Of a stretch of DNA of 5,485 bases, positions 5,420 through 5,485 are shown in pieces. The stretch covers positions 1 to 5,485 of the forward strand of contig DMBB01000019.1 in the NCBI GenBank assembly GCA_003446295.1. Direction: 5' to 3'. Source of the DNA: Erysipelotrichaceae bacterium. GTDB lineage: Bacteria; Bacillota_I; Bacilli_A; Erysipelotrichales; Erysipelotrichaceae. A program made the translations under genes and the position numbers. The notes beneath the pieces are model-generated. The model was given only the letters and a program-made list of their open reading frames with translations. It did no database searches and had not been told where the DNA came from. Every line of letters starts with the position of its first letter. Positions within the stretch are counted from its first letter, which is position 1.

Positions 5420-5485
5420 TTAAGCTTTTTTGTTGTTTCTGTTGAAGTTGATGAGGCAGCCTGCCTGAACGATCTCACGTTCATT
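5420..5485 (-). CDS. C-terminal end of an unidentified protein (partial)
   Basis: On the minus strand a frame open from the window edge ends in TAA (complement of 5420-5422), encoding 21 residues: NEREIVQAGCLINFN followed by RNNKKA. A polar, lysine-ending tail and a perfect hairpin with T-tract 9 bases downstream make this a credible gene end. The fragment is too short for me to assign a family. It is convergent with the regulator, so it need not belong to the glycerate unit. Confidence 0.6.
   Translation of the reverse strand, partial: NEREIVQAGCLINFNRNNKKA

Noticed and set aside
5236..5484. 82-codon minus-strand frame at the right edge
   Set aside because: It crosses the strong hairpin at 5386-5410 and lies antisense to the regulator's helix-turn-helix. 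A different minus frame ending at 5420 fits the terminator better.

Overview
The window looks like chromosomal DNA of a Bacillota (Firmicutes) anaerobe, perhaps a gut Clostridia or Erysipelotrichia member. The grounds are purine-rich AGGAGG-type ribosome sites, compact hairpin-plus-T-tract terminators, roughly even base composition, and the pairing of a CdaR-type regulator with glycerate kinase and a GntP permease. This placement is an inference from style and gene content; no marker gene is present. I see no mobile element, CRISPR array, tRNA or rRNA.

Left part, plus strand. The window opens inside an MFS transporter of the UMF1/Atg22-like type (last 164 residues), closed by a strong intrinsic terminator. 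A TVP38/TMEM64 (VTT/DedA-superfamily) membrane protein follows, starting only about 32 bases after the terminator T-run and with no clear Shine-Dalgarno sequence. The next 296 bases (1369-1664) separate convergent genes. They hold a TATAAT box, a small hairpin and a plus-strand terminator that together could delimit a small RNA, then a minus-strand terminator for the gene coming from the right.

Centre, minus strand. A two-gene unit reads leftwards: glycerate kinase (3008-4156), then a GntP-family permease (1665-2927). An 80-base gap with a short hairpin separates them. The plausible job is uptake of glycerate or a related sugar acid and its phosphorylation to phosphoglycerate for lower glycolysis.

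Right part, plus strand. A CdaR-family regulator (4298-5371) is divergent from the kinase. The 141-base AT-rich gap can be read as back-to-back promoters with their -35 boxes 2 bases apart, each overlapped by a short palindrome. This is the expected layout for a local regulator controlling its own gene and the glycerate genes. A perfect 11-bp hairpin follows the regulator and is best read as the terminator of a gene entering from the right on the minus strand, of which only 21 C-terminal residues are present.

Overall this is a recognisable glycerate-utilisation locus beside two membrane-protein genes. I found no convincing unknown system. The points most worth checking are the possible small RNA near 1428-1543 and the operator architecture at 4191-4253.
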